From contig JAZQRM010000077.1 of the NCBI GenBank assembly GCA_045629585.1, positions 1 through 64,000 of the forward strand: a stretch of DNA of 64,000 bases, in the 5' to 3' direction. Position numbers and translations under genes: made by a program. How positions within the stretch are numbered: the stretch's first letter is position 1; the number at the start of each line of letters is the position of its first letter. The notes beneath the pieces are model-generated. The model saw only the letters and a list, made by a program, of their open reading frames with translations, was not told where the DNA came from and ran no database searches. Origin of the DNA: Taishania sp045629585 (GTDB lineage: Bacteria; Bacteroidota; Bacteroidia; Flavobacteriales_D; Crocinitomicaceae). Of this stretch, positions 32,369 through 40,983 are shown piece by piece.

Positions 32369-33011
32369 ATTCAAATATACAGATTTTAGACGGTATAGAT
32401 GATCTTATAAGTGACTCGAAATTTTGCTTACTTGCGTTGTAATTTTTATTATTTTTGAATTTGTTGATGGCATTTTGCATTGATTTTTGTTCTAGCTGCT
32501 TACGTTCATTATCGGTCCATTTTCCAATTTCAATAAATACTTCAGAAGCTCTGTAGTCAATGCCAATATGTAGTATTTGTGGAATCGGTACTTTTATTAA
32601 TAGTGTGTCTTTATTTCTTATCGATTGTTTTAAATCTTTTAAGTCGAAGCCAATTTGTGCATCTACAGTCGTTATTAATGTTAATCGTCTGTCAATATTT
32701 CCATTTTTAAGGACATTTTTTAGATCTCCCTGGCTAAATAATTTGTCGAGTTCACCAGCAATCCTGTCATTGGGAGTTTTGTAATATTCTATTGAATCTA
32801 CGACAAATTCTTCACGGTAGGTTAAGGTCGCAATTTTGGCAATTGCTTCAATATTTTCAATAATCAAAGGTGTTTGTTCGAGTGCTAGATCTTGTGCAGA
32901 AGCACGATTACATTTTTTAAATTGACTTACAATAAAAAAGGTTGCAAGTGATAAAAGAGCAAGGATTAAAAGGTGGTAGGTTCCTTTAAGGAAAGCTGTT
33001 GCATTTTTCAT
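32352..33011 (-). CDS. DUF4230 protein, membrane-anchored
   Basis: A 219-residue protein with one N-terminal membrane segment (about residues 10-28) and a DUF4230 domain: IENIEAIAKIATLTYREEFV, then VDAQIGFDLKDL, LLIKVPIPQIL and the lysine/asparagine-rich end. Function of the family is unknown. It is the second of two tandem DUF4230 genes, overlapping the first by four bases (ATGA). Confidence 0.75.
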   Translation of the reverse strand: MKNATAFLKGTYHLLILALLSLATFFIVSQFKKCNRASAQDLALEQTPLIIENIEAIAKIATLTYREEFVVDSIEYYKTPNDRIAGELDKLFSQGDLKNVLKNGNIDRRLTLITTVDAQIGFDLKDLKQSIRNKDTLLIKVPIPQILHIGIDYRASEVFIEIGKWTDNERKQLEQKSMQNAINKFKNNKNYNASKQNFESLIRSSIPSKICIFEYDANN

Positions 33012-33571
33012 AATAGACTTCGTTTAACAGAAACTTCTACACTTTTGTAGCCCATGTTTTTGTAATAGGCCGTAAACCAATTGATTGCATTCTTTTCGGC
33101 ATCGTTTAGAATGTCAGTCTGCTTAACTTCTTCTCGTATTTTTTTTTCGCCTAATTGTAGTATGCTGATTTTGTCCGTTTGGCTAAATTCATGTCGCAGT
33201 CCATTGATGTCATTAACTACGGTTTGGACTTGATCAGAAGGGATGGTGAAGGTGAATAGTTCGGGTTCTGGTAAGCGAATTTGAATGGAATTTTCTTCGA
33301 TAATTAGATCTTCTGTATTTAATTTATTGAGGTTGATTCCAGCTTTCACTGTTGCATTTACTTTTATTAAAATTTTGCGATCACCAAATTTGTACCATTC
33401 TGCCTTATCATCAATTTTCAAGACTTTACCCAAAGTATATTCTACGGTCGATAGTTCTCCAATCTCTTTTACGGAGGAGTAACTTGCCTTTTCTTTGACA
33501 AAATGGTCTTCTTTCTTATTGGTGCAATTCACTAATGTAAAAAGAAGAAATGTGAAAAGTATTAATCTCAT
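33008..33571 (-). CDS. DUF4230 lipoprotein
   Basis: A 187-residue paralogue of the next gene: lipoprotein signal RLILFTFLLFTLVNC, then the DUF4230 features VKEIGELSTVEYTLGKVL, ILIKVNATVKAGINLNKL and IQIRLPEPELF. One copy is lipid-anchored, the other membrane-anchored. Both ends overlap neighbours by four bases, so M20-DUF4230-DUF4230 form one tightly coupled operon. Confidence 0.75.
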   Translation of the reverse strand: MRLILFTFLLFTLVNCTNKKEDHFVKEKASYSSVKEIGELSTVEYTLGKVLKIDDKAEWYKFGDRKILIKVNATVKAGINLNKLNTEDLIIEENSIQIRLPEPELFTFTIPSDQVQTVVNDINGLRHEFSQTDKISILQLGEKKIREEVKQTDILNDAEKNAINWFTAYYKNMGYKSVEVSVKRSLL

Positions 33572-34764
33572 TGATTTGTAAATGGTGCTAGAGCAAGAGC
33601 TCTCATTCCATGAATCAAAGCTTCCGGTTCTATATCAAATTGTGGATGATGTACACCAAAAGTTGAGCCAAATTTTTGTGATGCAACTCCAATTCTGAAA
33701 AAACAGGCTGGTACTTCTTGCGCATAAAAGGAAAAATCTTCCGATGTCATACGAATAGGTAAATCTTTTAGATCATCAGGAGGATAAAAGTTTAATAAAG
33801 CAGTTTTTAGTCTTTTTGTTAATTGAGGATCGTTGTCTAAGTATGGATATCCTTTACTTATTTCAACTTCAGCTGTTCCCCCGTTAGCCTCTGCAATTTT
33901 AGTAACTTCATGAATGATGAGTTGCAATGCTTGTTTGCGCCATTCTTCATTCATTGTTCTAAATGTTCCTTTTAAATATGCTTTGGATGGTATCACATTC
34001 GTAGCACCCTTCGCTTCAAAATGTCCGATTGATAATACACACGGTATTGTTGGGTCGCATTGTCTACTTACTATATTTTGTAAGTTTACGACCACCTGTG
34101 CACCGATATAGATTGGATCAATACATCTATGTGGAGTCGCTCCATGACCTCCTTTTCCATTAATGGTGATGTAAATCTCATCACAACTTGCCATATATAG
34201 ACCTTCTTTAAAACCAAGTAGTCCGACTGGTAAGTCAGGGAATACGTGCAAAGCGTATATCGCTTCTACTTTTGGATTTTTCAATACCCCTTCTTGAATA
34301 AGTATTGATGCACCTCCAGGATTTTTCTCTTCTCCTGGTTGAAAAATTAATTTGACGGGTTGAGGAAGTTGGTCCTTTATTTCATTTAATATTTCTGAAA
34401 CTCCTAATAATATTGCAGTGTGAGCATCGTGTCCACAAGCATGCATTATTCCTTGCTTTTTTGACGAGTAAGGTTTATTTGTTTCCTCGTGAATGGGCAA
34501 TGCATCTAAGTCTGCACGAAGCGCAATGCATGGTTGTTCTTCTGTATGATTTACACTTTTTATTATTCCAACAACTCCTGTTCCTCCAACACCTTTTTCA
34601 TAGGGGATGTTTAATTCAGCTAGCTTTGTGGCAACGAATTCCATCGTTTCATATTCTTGATAAGAAAGTTCGGGATTTTGATGAAGGTGTTCCCTATAGT
34701 TTTTTATCTTTTCGAATAGTTCTTCGGAACGTTTTTCAATATGGTTTAATAGGATTGAGTTCAT
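33568..34764 (-). CDS. M20-family amidohydrolase (N-acyl amino acid hydrolase type)
   Basis: A zinc hydrolase of peptidase family M20D, relatives of which split N-acyl or IAA-amino acids. Metal-site motifs ALRADLDALPIHEETN and MHACGHDAHTA are present, as are QPGEEKNPGGA and the dimerisation lid with GGHGATPH. Start set at MNSILLNHIEKR (34764), giving 398 residues; the longer frame adds nothing conserved. Substrate unknown. It heads the operon with two DUF4230 genes. Confidence 0.88.
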   Translation of the reverse strand: MNSILLNHIEKRSEELFEKIKNYREHLHQNPELSYQEYETMEFVATKLAELNIPYEKGVGGTGVVGIIKSVNHTEEQPCIALRADLDALPIHEETNKPYSSKKQGIMHACGHDAHTAILLGVSEILNEIKDQLPQPVKLIFQPGEEKNPGGASILIQEGVLKNPKVEAIYALHVFPDLPVGLLGFKEGLYMASCDEIYITINGKGGHGATPHRCIDPIYIGAQVVVNLQNIVSRQCDPTIPCVLSIGHFEAKGATNVIPSKAYLKGTFRTMNEEWRKQALQLIIHEVTKIAEANGGTAEVEISKGYPYLDNDPQLTKRLKTALLNFYPPDDLKDLPIRMTSEDFSFYAQEVPACFFRIGVASQKFGSTFGVHHPQFDIEPEALIHGMRALALAPFTNQ

Positions 34765-34846
34765 TGTTTCTTTGCCTAATAAGTGGAAATAATTGACGAT
34801 CAAATAACGTTAAATATTTCTCTAAAATAAGAAAAAAAGAGATTGA

Positions 34847-35830
34847 TTATTGAACTAAAAGATTACAGCCTCTTATATCGCTGTGGTCAAATCTTCCTAG
34901 AATTTCAAATTTATTTGTGGTATGAAGTTTTCCTAAATCTTGCGTTGCGATAAATGAACACGAATATAAGTTCGCAAGGTCAATTACGTTTATGCCTCCT
35001 GTTTTCTCGATGGGTTGATAGGTGAATGGGTCGTTTATATCACGGATAAGAATTTTCATCCAATTAGGTGTTTCAAAAAGGGTGTTTTTGATGCTGTAAC
35101 CTTGAGATAACAATTCTGTCATCCCATATTCAGAAGCAATGTGGTTAACATTTAATCCTACTTTTAAATAGGAGTGAAGTTCTTCCTTTGTTAGTTCTTT
35201 TCGACGACCTTTCATTCCTCCGGTTTCAATAATTAGGGCTTGGGATAAATCAAATTTTTGATCGGCTAAATCGAGTAAGGCGTATGACACACCAAAGATT
35301 ACTACTTTTTTACCACTCTTCAAGGCGGCTAAGTAGTTTGTTTTTATTTTATCTAAGTCATTTAACAAAAAGCCACTCAGGTGGTTATTTGTTTGTCTTA
35401 TAAGGTGATCCACCATGTATACTAAACTGGAATTCCCTTGTTCTAAATAGTTTGGTAAAAGAGCTAAAATTACTTGTTCTTTAGGATCCCCTATTTGTTT
35501 TATATAACATTTTTGAAACGACTGTTCATATAGTTTGGTTGAAGCTAAAAAATGGTGACTCCTCTGCATACCTGTAGTTCCACTGCTTAAAAAGAGTGCT
35601 TCTTCTTTTTCATCTCCGATATAGATTTTCTGCGTTTTAAAAAAATCTATTGGAAGAAAAGGGATTTCATTGAAATATTTTGGCTCTTTTTTTCTATTTA
35701 AAAGGGAGATGTATTTACTATACACCGGATTGTTGGCTACCTGAAATTTATAGACTTCAATGGCAACATTGTTAAAATCCTCGGGTGATTTTATGGAGAA
35801 AATTAATTTTTCTAAATCCGGCCTATTCAT
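34847..35830 (-). CDS. LuxE/PaaK-like acyl-protein synthetase
   Basis: An adenylate-forming ligase of the LuxE branch, 327 residues. The ATP-binding P-loop FLSSGTTGMQRSHH is near residue 80, GGMKGRR and ASEYGMTELLSQGY form the middle motifs, and a short C-terminal lobe ends in DHSDIRGCN. It should activate an acyl or aryl acid as an AMP-ester; the acceptor is unknown. It is two bases behind nupG. No LuxC-type reductase or other lux gene is here. Confidence 0.8.
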   Translation of the reverse strand: MNRPDLEKLIFSIKSPEDFNNVAIEVYKFQVANNPVYSKYISLLNRKKEPKYFNEIPFLPIDFFKTQKIYIGDEKEEALFLSSGTTGMQRSHHFLASTKLYEQSFQKCYIKQIGDPKEQVILALLPNYLEQGNSSLVYMVDHLIRQTNNHLSGFLLNDLDKIKTNYLAALKSGKKVVIFGVSYALLDLADQKFDLSQALIIETGGMKGRRKELTKEELHSYLKVGLNVNHIASEYGMTELLSQGYSIKNTLFETPNWMKILIRDINDPFTYQPIEKTGGINVIDLANLYSCSFIATQDLGKLHTTNKFEILGRFDHSDIRGCNLLVQ

Positions 35831-35832
35831 TT

Positions 35833-37098
35833 TTAGTGGCTTGTGTCCAGTATTTCGTTACGATCATGTTTATGCTTAAATAAGATAGCAAAAGCAATTG
35901 CAATAATCATAGCGTATGCGGCAAATGTTAGCCAAATACCTGTCCAATTTAAGATACCGTTATTGTTGAAATATTTATCAATTATTATTCCACTAATAGC
36001 ACTACCCATGATTGCTCCGAATCCATTTGACATCATCATGAACATTCCTTGTGCACTGGCACGAATTTTTGGCTCTGCTGTTGTTTCTACGAATAGGGAT
36101 CCACTAACATTGAAGAAGTCAAATGCCATTCCGTAAACGACACAAGACAAGATGATCATCCACAATCCATCTGCAGGATTAGAATAGGCAAGTAGTCCAA
36201 AACGTAAGACCCATGCCATCATTGAAATTAACATCACATTTTTAATTCCAAATCTCTTTAAGAAGAAGGGGATTGCAAGTATGAACAATGTTTCTGACAC
36301 TTGAGAGAAGGACATTATTATTGTGGAGTATTTAACAACTAGTAGATCTGCGTATGCAGGATTACTTTCGAAGCTAGAAAGGAAATTGTCCCCATACATA
36401 TTTGTTAGTTGCAGTGCTCCACCTAGAAGCATTGAGAACAAAAAGAATAAGGCCATTTTATAATTTGCGAATAATCTGAAAGCATCTTTTACCAAGTTCT
36501 GCTTCACTGCAGTCGGCTTTTCATTGTCAACTTTATGGAATGGAGGACATTTCGGTAACGTCCAAGCGTAAATGGCTAGTATTATTCCGGCTGCTGCTGA
36601 AATGTAGAATTGACCATCAGTAGCTTTATTACCTGTTAAATTTGTTATCCACATAGCTGCTATAAAACCTACAGTTCCCCATACACGTATGGTAGGGAAA
36701 GAGGTAACTACATCGATTCGCTCATTTTTCAATATATGGTATGCTATTGAATTATTCAAAGCCAACGTTGGCATGTAGCAAAGCATCGCTGCGAGTATAA
36801 CCCAAAAAAACATTTGTGGATCTGTTACTTGAGGAATAAGACCTATGGCAATTGCATTTCCTAAATGTAAGAAGCTGTATAGCCGTTCTGCATTGATGTA
36901 CTTATCAGCTATTATTCCAATTAATGTTGGCATAAATAATGCTGATATCCCCATTGTGGAAAAAATTGCTCCAAACTCTGAAAAACTCCATTTCATTGTA
37001 TTTGAACAGTAATTTCCAATTGTAATTAACCAAGCTCCCCAAACAAAAAATTGTAGGAAGCTCATCGCTGTTAGGCGATACTTAACGTTACTTTGCAT
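35833..37098 (-). CDS. nupG: Nucleoside permease, MFS NHS family
   Basis: A nucleoside:H+ symporter with 12 predicted membrane segments in 421 residues. Family marks are SFLQFFVWGAWLITIGNY at the start, GIIADKYINAERL between helices 2 and 3, and PTIRVWGTVGFIAAMW. It brings in nucleosides, which would feed deoC elsewhere in the window. It follows the bifunctional nuclease gene by ten bases. Confidence 0.9.
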   Translation of the reverse strand: MQSNVKYRLTAMSFLQFFVWGAWLITIGNYCSNTMKWSFSEFGAIFSTMGISALFMPTLIGIIADKYINAERLYSFLHLGNAIAIGLIPQVTDPQMFFWVILAAMLCYMPTLALNNSIAYHILKNERIDVVTSFPTIRVWGTVGFIAAMWITNLTGNKATDGQFYISAAAGIILAIYAWTLPKCPPFHKVDNEKPTAVKQNLVKDAFRLFANYKMALFFLFSMLLGGALQLTNMYGDNFLSSFESNPAYADLLVVKYSTIIMSFSQVSETLFILAIPFFLKRFGIKNVMLISMMAWVLRFGLLAYSNPADGLWMIILSCVVYGMAFDFFNVSGSLFVETTAEPKIRASAQGMFMMMSNGFGAIMGSAISGIIIDKYFNNNGILNWTGIWLTFAAYAMIIAIAFAILFKHKHDRNEILDTSH

Positions 37099-37108
37099 TA
37101 GCTAAATG

Positions 37109-37690
37109 TTATTCTTGACGTCTATTGATTTCATCTCTTATCTGTGATGCAAGTTCATATTCTTCTTGCATTAAGGCATCTTTGAGTTGTTGTTCTAACT
37201 CCTCTTCAGATAGAGATTGTAAGGGATTGTTTGTGTACGACTGTACATCTTGTATTTCATCCATTTGTAATGCGTCATCTTCATCAGTTGAAACACCAGC
37301 ATTTTTCAGGATGGATTCGTAAATATATATAGTACTATTACATCTTAAGCCAATTGCTATGGCGTCGGATGTTCTAGCATCAATCTCCAATTCTTTTCCG
37401 TCTTTCTCACATACTAATTTACTGTAGAAAATACCTTCTTGTAAATTATAGATGATGATTTCTTTAATTGAAATGTCAAATAGTTGTACAAATGATTTGA
37501 ATAGATCATGGGTCAACGGGCGATTAGGTGTCATTTGTTCCAACTCAATAGCGATTGATTGAGCTTCTGGACCACCTATAATTATAGGTAGTTTTCTAGA
37601 ACCATTACTTTCTGCCAAGACTAATGCGTAAGCTCCAGATTGGGTTTTACTGTAGGAAAGTCCTGCAATTTCTAATTTGATTTTTTTCAT
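37109..37690 (-). CDS. Bifunctional nuclease family protein with UVR motif
   Basis: A 193-residue protein with a BFN/DUF151 domain (residues about 5-125: LVLAESNGSRKLPIIIGGPEAQ and ARTSDAIAIGLR) and a C-terminal UvrB/UvrC-like helix pair (LKDALMQEEYELASQIRDEI). The nuclease name comes from a plant relative; the bacterial role is not settled. Start set at MKKIKLEIAG (37690), since the -7 element lies at 37751. First gene of the group with nupG and the LuxE-like ligase. Confidence 0.85.
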   Translation of the reverse strand: MKKIKLEIAGLSYSKTQSGAYALVLAESNGSRKLPIIIGGPEAQSIAIELEQMTPNRPLTHDLFKSFVQLFDISIKEIIIYNLQEGIFYSKLVCEKDGKELEIDARTSDAIAIGLRCNSTIYIYESILKNAGVSTDEDDALQMDEIQDVQSYTNNPLQSLSEEELEQQLKDALMQEEYELASQIRDEINRRQE

Positions 37691-37750
37691 TTCAACTCGT
37701 ATGCCTCGAATTTTCTGCTTAAGGGTTGGTAAAAACAGATGATAACCTGA

Positions 37751-37758
37751 CAAAATTA
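37751..37758 (-). promoter_or_regulatory. -7 element for the bifunctional nuclease gene
   Basis: TAATTTTG on the minus strand, an exact match, with a leader of about 55 bases. Confidence 0.45.
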
Positions 37759-37824
37759 AATAAAATTACTGACGAAAGTTTTAAAATAGTTTTAATATTT
37801 ACTCGATTAAGTAAATAGAATAAA

Positions 37825-37866
37825 AAAAGGCAGTAAAAAAATATTTACTGCCTTTTGTTTTTTTTA
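37825..37866. terminator. Terminator after etfA
   Basis: AAAAGGCAGTAAA and TTTACTGCCTTTT form a perfect 13-bp stem with A/T runs on both sides. It stops the minus-strand etfBA transcript before the next promoter. Confidence 0.88.
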
Positions 37867-37873
37867 TGTAATG

Positions 37874-38809
37874 CTATTGAGCTTTGAATTTTTTAACTGC
37901 TTCAATCAATCTTGGAACAACTTCAAATGCGTCACCAACTACACCGTAGTCAGCAGCTTTGAAGAAAGGTGCCTCTGGATCTGTATTGATCACAACTATT
38001 GTCTTGGAACCATTAACTCCTGCTAGATGTTGAATTGCTCCTGATATACCAACAGCAATGTATAAGTTTGGACGAATTGCTACACCTGTTTGACCAACGT
38101 GTTCGTGGTGAGGTCTCCAACCGATGTCAGCCACAGGACGTGAACATGCCGTTGCAGCGCCTAATGCTTTAGCTAAGTCATCTGTCATCTTGAAGTTTTC
38201 TGGACCCTTTAATCCACGACCTCCAGATACTACTAATTCTGCTTCTGGTAAGGGGATATCACCTTCAGGTTGTTTTGTAGCAATTACTAGCACTTTTGAA
38301 TCTCCTGCGTTACCAGCGAACGCTTCAACTGCACAAGCAGCTCCAGTTTGTTCTGGTTGAATTGAGTTAGGTAAAAGAGAAATGATTTTTTTAGCTGTAT
38401 TTACTTTAACAGATGCAAAGGCTTTTCCTGAGAATACATTTACCTTGATTGTTCCGTCAGTATCTGGTAATGCAATCGCTCCAGAAACTAAACCTGCCTT
38501 TAAACGAACAGATAGACGAGGAGCAACGGCTTTCGCGATGTGATCGTTAGAGAAAATAATTGTATCAGCACCTGTTGATTCTGCAGCATTTGCAATCAAT
38601 TTTGTCAATTGTGCTTCATCTGCTTCTACTAATGTTTTATCTACTAAAACTTTTGACGCACCATATTCTCCTAATTGTGCAAGTTGAGAATCATCTATAT
38701 TGGAGTTTGTAATAACGGTTACATCTCCTAATTTTTTTCCGTAAGTAACGGCTTCAAAAGCGGCTTTACCGAGTCCGTGATTTCCGTTTATATATACTAA
38801 AATTGACAT
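37874..38809 (-). CDS. etfA: Electron transfer flavoprotein, alpha subunit
   Basis: Holds FAD and passes electrons from acyl-CoA dehydrogenases to the quinone pool through ETF dehydrogenase. The C-terminal FAD domain shows VVSGGRGLKGPENF, the signature HVGQTGVAIRPNLYIAVGIS, and GAIQHLAG...SKTIVVINTDPEAPFF. Length 311 is normal. Twenty-two bases behind etfB. Confidence 0.96.
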   Translation of the reverse strand: MSILVYINGNHGLGKAAFEAVTYGKKLGDVTVITNSNIDDSQLAQLGEYGASKVLVDKTLVEADEAQLTKLIANAAESTGADTIIFSNDHIAKAVAPRLSVRLKAGLVSGAIALPDTDGTIKVNVFSGKAFASVKVNTAKKIISLLPNSIQPEQTGAACAVEAFAGNAGDSKVLVIATKQPEGDIPLPEAELVVSGGRGLKGPENFKMTDDLAKALGAATACSRPVADIGWRPHHEHVGQTGVAIRPNLYIAVGISGAIQHLAGVNGSKTIVVINTDPEAPFFKAADYGVVGDAFEVVPRLIEAVKKFKAQ

Positions 38810-38831
38810 TTTGTTTTCTTTTAAAGGATGA

Positions 38832-39572
38832 TTAAATAACTTTTGCTTCGTTGTGCAATAATGCTACTAATTCATCCATGTTGTTAGGATCAATCATCTT
38901 AACTGCTGATTTTGCAGCTGGAGTTGTGTATGAAGCAAATGATGTTAAGTCTTCTACAGCTACTGCAGGTACTACTTGTAAAGGTTTTGTACGAGCAGCC
39001 ATGATTCCTCGCATGTTGGGGATACGTTGTTCAGCCATTCCTTTAGCGCATGATACTACAGCTGGTAGGGATACCTCTATTGTTTGTATTCCGCCTAAGT
39101 ATTCTTTGTCTATAGTTGCTGTCGTTCCATTAACGTCCAATTTAGTTGCTAATGATACAAATGGAATATCCATTGCTTCTGCAATCATTCCTGCAACTTG
39201 AGATCCATTATATTGAATGGTCTCTTTTCCTGTTAAGATTAAATCAAAACCATTTGTTTTAGCATATTCAGCAATTTGAATGGCTGTGAAGTATGCATCT
39301 TTAGGATCTGCGTCAATACGTACTGCTTCGTCTGCGCCTATTGCTAGGGCTTTACGGATGATTGCCTCATCAGCAGCATTTCCTACTGTTATAATTGTTA
39401 CTGTTCCTCCGAGGGTTTCTTTTAATTCAAGAGCACGAACTAATGCATACCACTCATCGTAAGGGTTAACAATGTATTGAACACCATTTTCATCAAATTT
39501 TGTATTGCCGTCTGTGAAGGCAATTTTTGATGTGGTATCGGGTGATTTAGAGATACAAACTAGTATTTTCAT
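38832..39572 (-). CDS. etfB: Electron transfer flavoprotein, beta subunit
   Basis: The partner subunit of ETF, binding AMP structurally. Motifs: MKILVCISKSPDTTSKIAF at the start, VNPYDEWYALVRALELKE, and the adenine-site stretch LTGKETIQYNGSQVAGMIAE. Length 246 is normal. It leads etfBA from the promoter at 39602-39609. Confidence 0.96.
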   Translation of the reverse strand: MKILVCISKSPDTTSKIAFTDGNTKFDENGVQYIVNPYDEWYALVRALELKETLGGTVTIITVGNAADEAIIRKALAIGADEAVRIDADPKDAYFTAIQIAEYAKTNGFDLILTGKETIQYNGSQVAGMIAEAMDIPFVSLATKLDVNGTTATIDKEYLGGIQTIEVSLPAVVSCAKGMAEQRIPNMRGIMAARTKPLQVVPAVAVEDLTSFASYTTPAAKSAVKMIDPNNMDELVALLHNEAKVI

Positions 39573-39601
39573 TTTTTAGCTTTATTACAAATTGTTGTTT
39601 A

Positions 39602-39609
39602 CAAACATA
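39602..39609 (-). promoter_or_regulatory. -7 element for etfBA
   Basis: TATGTTTG on the minus strand, an exact TAnnTTTG match, about 30 bases before the etfB ATG. Confidence 0.5.
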
Positions 39610-39894
39610 AAAAAATAAATATTGAATTACTATTAAATTTATGGTGTTTTTTGTTGAAATAATTAGGCATGCATAGTATTTTCTGAATTATTCATTTTTT
39701 TTATCTATTGATTTACTTGGTTTTTGTGTCTTTGGTGTGCATTCTGGAGATTTAATTTTTTTTCAGTACTTTGGTTGTCTATTAGTGTTAATTAACAGAG
39801 GCAAGTTTCTCTTTTCTTTCTTTATGAATTGCTTGTTCAGTGAAAAGGGCTATAAAAGATTGTTACGTTATTAAGTATTGTGATACATTTTTGT

Positions 39895-39902
39895 TAGTTT
39901 TG
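39895..39902 (+). promoter_or_regulatory. -7 element for pdhB
   Basis: TAGTTTTG is an exact match with a leader of about 30 bases. A TTG at 39878-39880 is rather close for a -33 element. Confidence 0.45.
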
Positions 39903-39937
39903 ATATTCCATAATCGGGAATTTTCAAGAGAATAACT

Positions 39938-40915
39938 ATGAGAACAGTTCAATTTAGAGAGGCATTACGTGAAGCTATGTCAGAGGAAATGCGCAGAGAT
40001 AAAAGCGTGTTTTTGATGGGTGAAGAAGTTGCTGAATACAACGGTGCGTATAAAGTGTCTCAAGGAATGTTGGATGAATTTGGTCCAAAGCGTGTTATTG
40101 ATACACCTATCGCAGAACTTGGTTTTGCAGGTATTGGTGTAGGTGCGTCTATGAATGGATTACGTCCAATTGTTGAATTTATGACTTGGAACTTTGCAAT
40201 TTTAGCTGCAGACCAAATTATAAATAGTGCAGCAAAGATGTTGCAGATGTCAGGTGGTCAATATGGTTGCCCAATTGTATTTAGAGGAGGTAACGGGACT
40301 GCTGGTCAGTTGGGAGCTACTCACTCTCAGTCTTTTGAAGCTTTTTATGCACACGTGCCGGGTTTAAAAGTAATTACTCCATCAAACCCCTATGATGCGA
40401 AAGGATTATTAAAAGCCGCAATTCGTGATAATGACCCAGTTGTTTTCTTAGAATCTGAGAAAATGTATGGCGATAAAGGTGAAATTCCTGAAGGAGAGTA
40501 TATTATTCCGATAGGTGTTGCAGATGTTAAACGTAAGGGATCTGATGTTACCATCGTTTCTTTTGGTAAAATTATTAAGGTTGCGCATGAAGCTGCCGAA
40601 TATCTGGAGAAGGAAGGTATTTCTGTGGAAATAATAGACTTACGAACGGTTCGTCCAATTGATTACGCATGTATTGTTGATTCCGTTAAGAAAACAGGTC
40701 GTTGTGTTGTGGTGGAGGAGTCTTGGCCATTAGCTTCTATTTCTTCAGAGATCGCTTATCATTTACAGCGTTATGCATTTGATTATTTAGATGCGCCTGT
40801 TCAACGTGTTACACAAACAGATACACCTTTTGCGTTTTCACCTACTTTAATTGATGAAGCATTACCTAATGTAGAGCGTATTGTTAAGGCGGTAAAAGCG
40901 GTTATGTATCGTTAA
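39938..40915 (+). CDS. pdhB: Pyruvate dehydrogenase E1 component, beta subunit
   Basis: The transketolase-like beta chain of E1, which with the alpha chain decarboxylates pyruvate using thiamine diphosphate. Motifs: MGEEVAEYNGAYKVSQGM, IDTPIAELGFAGIGVGAS, HSQSFEAFYAHVPGLKV and the C-terminal EIIDLRTVRPID. Length 325 is normal. The alpha chain and E2 are not beside it, so the complex is split over the chromosome. Closed by the terminator at 40937. Confidence 0.95.
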   Translation: MRTVQFREALREAMSEEMRRDKSVFLMGEEVAEYNGAYKVSQGMLDEFGPKRVIDTPIAELGFAGIGVGASMNGLRPIVEFMTWNFAILAADQIINSAAKMLQMSGGQYGCPIVFRGGNGTAGQLGATHSQSFEAFYAHVPGLKVITPSNPYDAKGLLKAAIRDNDPVVFLESEKMYGDKGEIPEGEYIIPIGVADVKRKGSDVTIVSFGKIIKVAHEAAEYLEKEGISVEIIDLRTVRPIDYACIVDSVKKTGRCVVVEESWPLASISSEIAYHLQRYAFDYLDAPVQRVTQTDTPFAFSPTLIDEALPNVERIVKAVKAVMYR

Positions 40916-40936
40916 TATTATAAGTTTTTTAATAAG

Positions 40937-40962
40937 AGGTAGAAGTGATTCTACCTTTTTTT
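40937..40962 (+). terminator. Terminator after pdhB
   Basis: AGGTAGAA and TTCTACCT make a perfect 8-bp stem with loop GTGA, followed by six T. It rules out the GTG at 40945 as the start of the MBOAT gene. Confidence 0.9.
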
Positions 40963-40983
40963 GTTTTACTACTTTGTCGCGCT

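Larger units (their letters stand above)
39573..39937. other. Divergent regulatory region etfB/pdhB
   Basis: 365 very AT-rich bases with no gene. They hold a minus-strand -7 element for etfB at 39602-39609 and a plus-strand element for pdhB at 39895-39902. No strong inverted repeat or RNA structure is seen. Confidence 0.55.

Noticed and set aside
40945..40983. GTG start for the MBOAT gene
   Set aside because: It lies within the pdhB terminator hairpin; the ATG at 40984 matches family starts.
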